5,675 bases of DNA from Caldilinea sp. (GTDB lineage: Bacteria; Chloroflexota; Anaerolineae; Caldilineales; Caldilineaceae). The stretch spans positions 1 through 5,675 of the forward strand of contig JAPLGY010000216.1 of assembly GCA_026389955.1 (NCBI GenBank). The letters run 5' to 3'. Position numbers and translations under genes: made by a program. A model generated the notes under the pieces. The model was given only the letters and a program-made list of their open reading frames with translations, did no database searches and had not been told where the DNA came from. Position 1 is the stretch's first letter; each line of letters begins with the position of its first letter. Of this stretch, positions 4,531 to 5,675 are shown piece by piece.

Positions 4531-5675
4531 ATGACGTTAGAAATGCAGAGTCTGGATCTGTTGAGCGAAGTGGTGGCCCATCTGGACGCGGGGCGACAAT
4601 TACCCCTATCCCCACCCGCTTTACGCCGGGCAGATGCTCAAACCTCCCCACCCGGTGGCCCGGCTGGCCTATGTCCTCTCGCTCTGGATCAACCCCAACA
4701 ACCATGCGTTGGACGGGGGGCGGGCCAGCTCGGCGATGGAGAAGGAGGCTGTCGCCGAATTGGCCGGAATTTTCGGCTGGCAAACCCATCTGGGTCACCT
4801 GTGTGGCGGCGGCACAATGGCGAATCTGGAAGCCCTGTGGGTGGCGGGCCGTCTGCGTCCTGGCCAGAAGGTTGTGGCCTCCCAGCAGGCCCACTACACC
4901 CACAGCCGTATCAGCGAAGTGCTGCAGCTGCCCTATGCTTCTGTGCCCTGCAACAGCCGGGCCCAGATGGATCTAGCTGCGCTGGAAGAGATGCTGAAAC
5001 AGGGCGACATCGGCACAGTCGTGGCGACGATGGGTGCGACGGCTACGGGCGCGGTGGATCCACTGCCCGGTCTGTTGGAATTGCAGGCGCGCTACGGCTT
5101 CCGCATCCATGCTGACGCAGCCTATGGGGGCTACTATAGCCTGGTAGAGAATTTGCGACCCGAGAGTGCGGCGGCTTATGCCTCTCTGGGGCGGGTGGAT
5201 TCGCTGGTGATTGATCCCCACAAGCATGGCCTGCAACCCTACGGCTGTGGCTGTGTGCTCTTTCAGGACCCGGCGGTGGGCGCGCTCTACCAGCACGACT
5301 CGCCCTACACCTATTTCAGCTCTGCCGAGTTGCATCTGGGGGAGATCAGCCTGGAGTGCTCACGGGCGGGTGCGTCGGCGGTGGCTCTGTGGAGCACACA
5401 ACGGCTGCTGCCGCCGGTGCGGGGTGGCGAGTTTGCCGGGATGTTGGCTCGCTGTCGGGAGGCGGCCTTGCGGCTGGCCGATAAGATCGCGGGGGACGAC
5501 GGTTGGATGCTTGCTTTTGACCCGGAATTGGACATTGTTGTCTGGGCAGAGCGGGGGACGAAAGCCAGTGAGATTTCCCGACGATCCAAGGCCATCTTTG
5601 AGGCTGCTGCCGCCCAAGATTTGCACCTGGCCGTGGCAACTTTTCCCGCCGGTCTGCTGGCCGGGCGCTGGCCGG
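4531..5675 (+). CDS. Group II PLP-dependent decarboxylase (pyridoxal-dependent decarboxylase family), frameshifted near the N-terminus, C-terminus beyond the window
   Basis: From 4595 one frame stays open to the right edge (about 360 codons). NPNNHALDGGRASSAMEKEA fits the substrate-side N-terminal region. GGGTMANLEAL binds the PLP phosphate, and the first His of QQAHYTHSR is the expected ring-stacking residue. HADAAYGG carries the pyridine-binding Asp (5114-5116), and DPHKHGLQPYG carries the Schiff-base Lys (codon 5222-5224, about residue 231). ISLECSRAGASAVALW is a further family block. The 21 codons from ATG 4531 (MTLEM to HLDAG) read naturally into DNYPYPHPLYAG only if one G of the run 4590-4593 is removed. 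There is no start in the downstream frame before ATG 4634. Relatives decarboxylate tyrosine, glutamate, aspartate, DOPA or diaminobutyrate; the substrate cannot be assigned. The frameshift may be a sequencing error in a G run or a real lesion. Confidence 0.88.

Noticed and set aside
4359..4976. A 205-codon plus-strand open frame crossing the repeats and the decarboxylase N-terminus
   Set aside because: It reads the repeat DNA and an out-of-frame version of the decarboxylase; the PLP-enzyme motifs lie in a different frame.

Overview
This is a GC-rich bacterial window with two opposed gene blocks around a lower-GC intergenic region (about 2426-2876). No rRNA, tRNA or single-copy marker gives a firm taxon. 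GC content, gene families and the dispersed repeats near 4417-4515 fit a filamentous or environmental lineage such as Chloroflexota. That placement is an inference.

Left block, minus strand, intact. Three genes are read leftwards: a small MazG/dCTPase-like nucleotide pyrophosphohydrolase (2425-2045), a fusion of GTP cyclohydrolase II with a RibD-type reductase domain (2048-705), and an MDR-type dehydrogenase that runs off the left edge (708-1). Both junctions are 4-base ATGA start/stop overlaps, each with a Shine-Dalgarno sequence upstream, so this looks like one tightly coupled operon. The fusion has no deaminase domain and no DHBP synthase. With the dehydrogenase next to it, this suggests a pathway that turns GTP into a reduced diaminopyrimidine and then something else, perhaps not ordinary riboflavin synthesis.

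Intergenic region. It holds an extended -10-like element for the minus operon, a run of nine T, two perfect head-to-tail copies of a 19-bp unit with internal dyad symmetry (2659-2696), and an adjacent 7-bp inverted repeat (2700-2737).

Right block, plus strand, mostly damaged. In order: the 5' part of a SAM-dependent methyltransferase (2877 to about 3180); joined out of frame, the 3' half of a PEP-utilising phosphotransferase-like enzyme (about 3181-4046) with an in-frame TAG and a one-base frameshift; the 3' part of a Rieske [2Fe-2S] protein that keeps all four cluster ligands but has no start codon (about 4067-4342); a 38-codon reading frame overlapping the Rieske stop and running into dispersed repeat DNA (4339-4455); and a group II PLP-dependent decarboxylase with a one-base frameshift near its N-terminus (4531 to the right edge). 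The two frameshifts lie in C and G runs and could be sequencing errors. The missing gene halves and the amber codon are harder to explain that way, so the block reads as a decaying gene cluster or a rearranged or misassembled locus.
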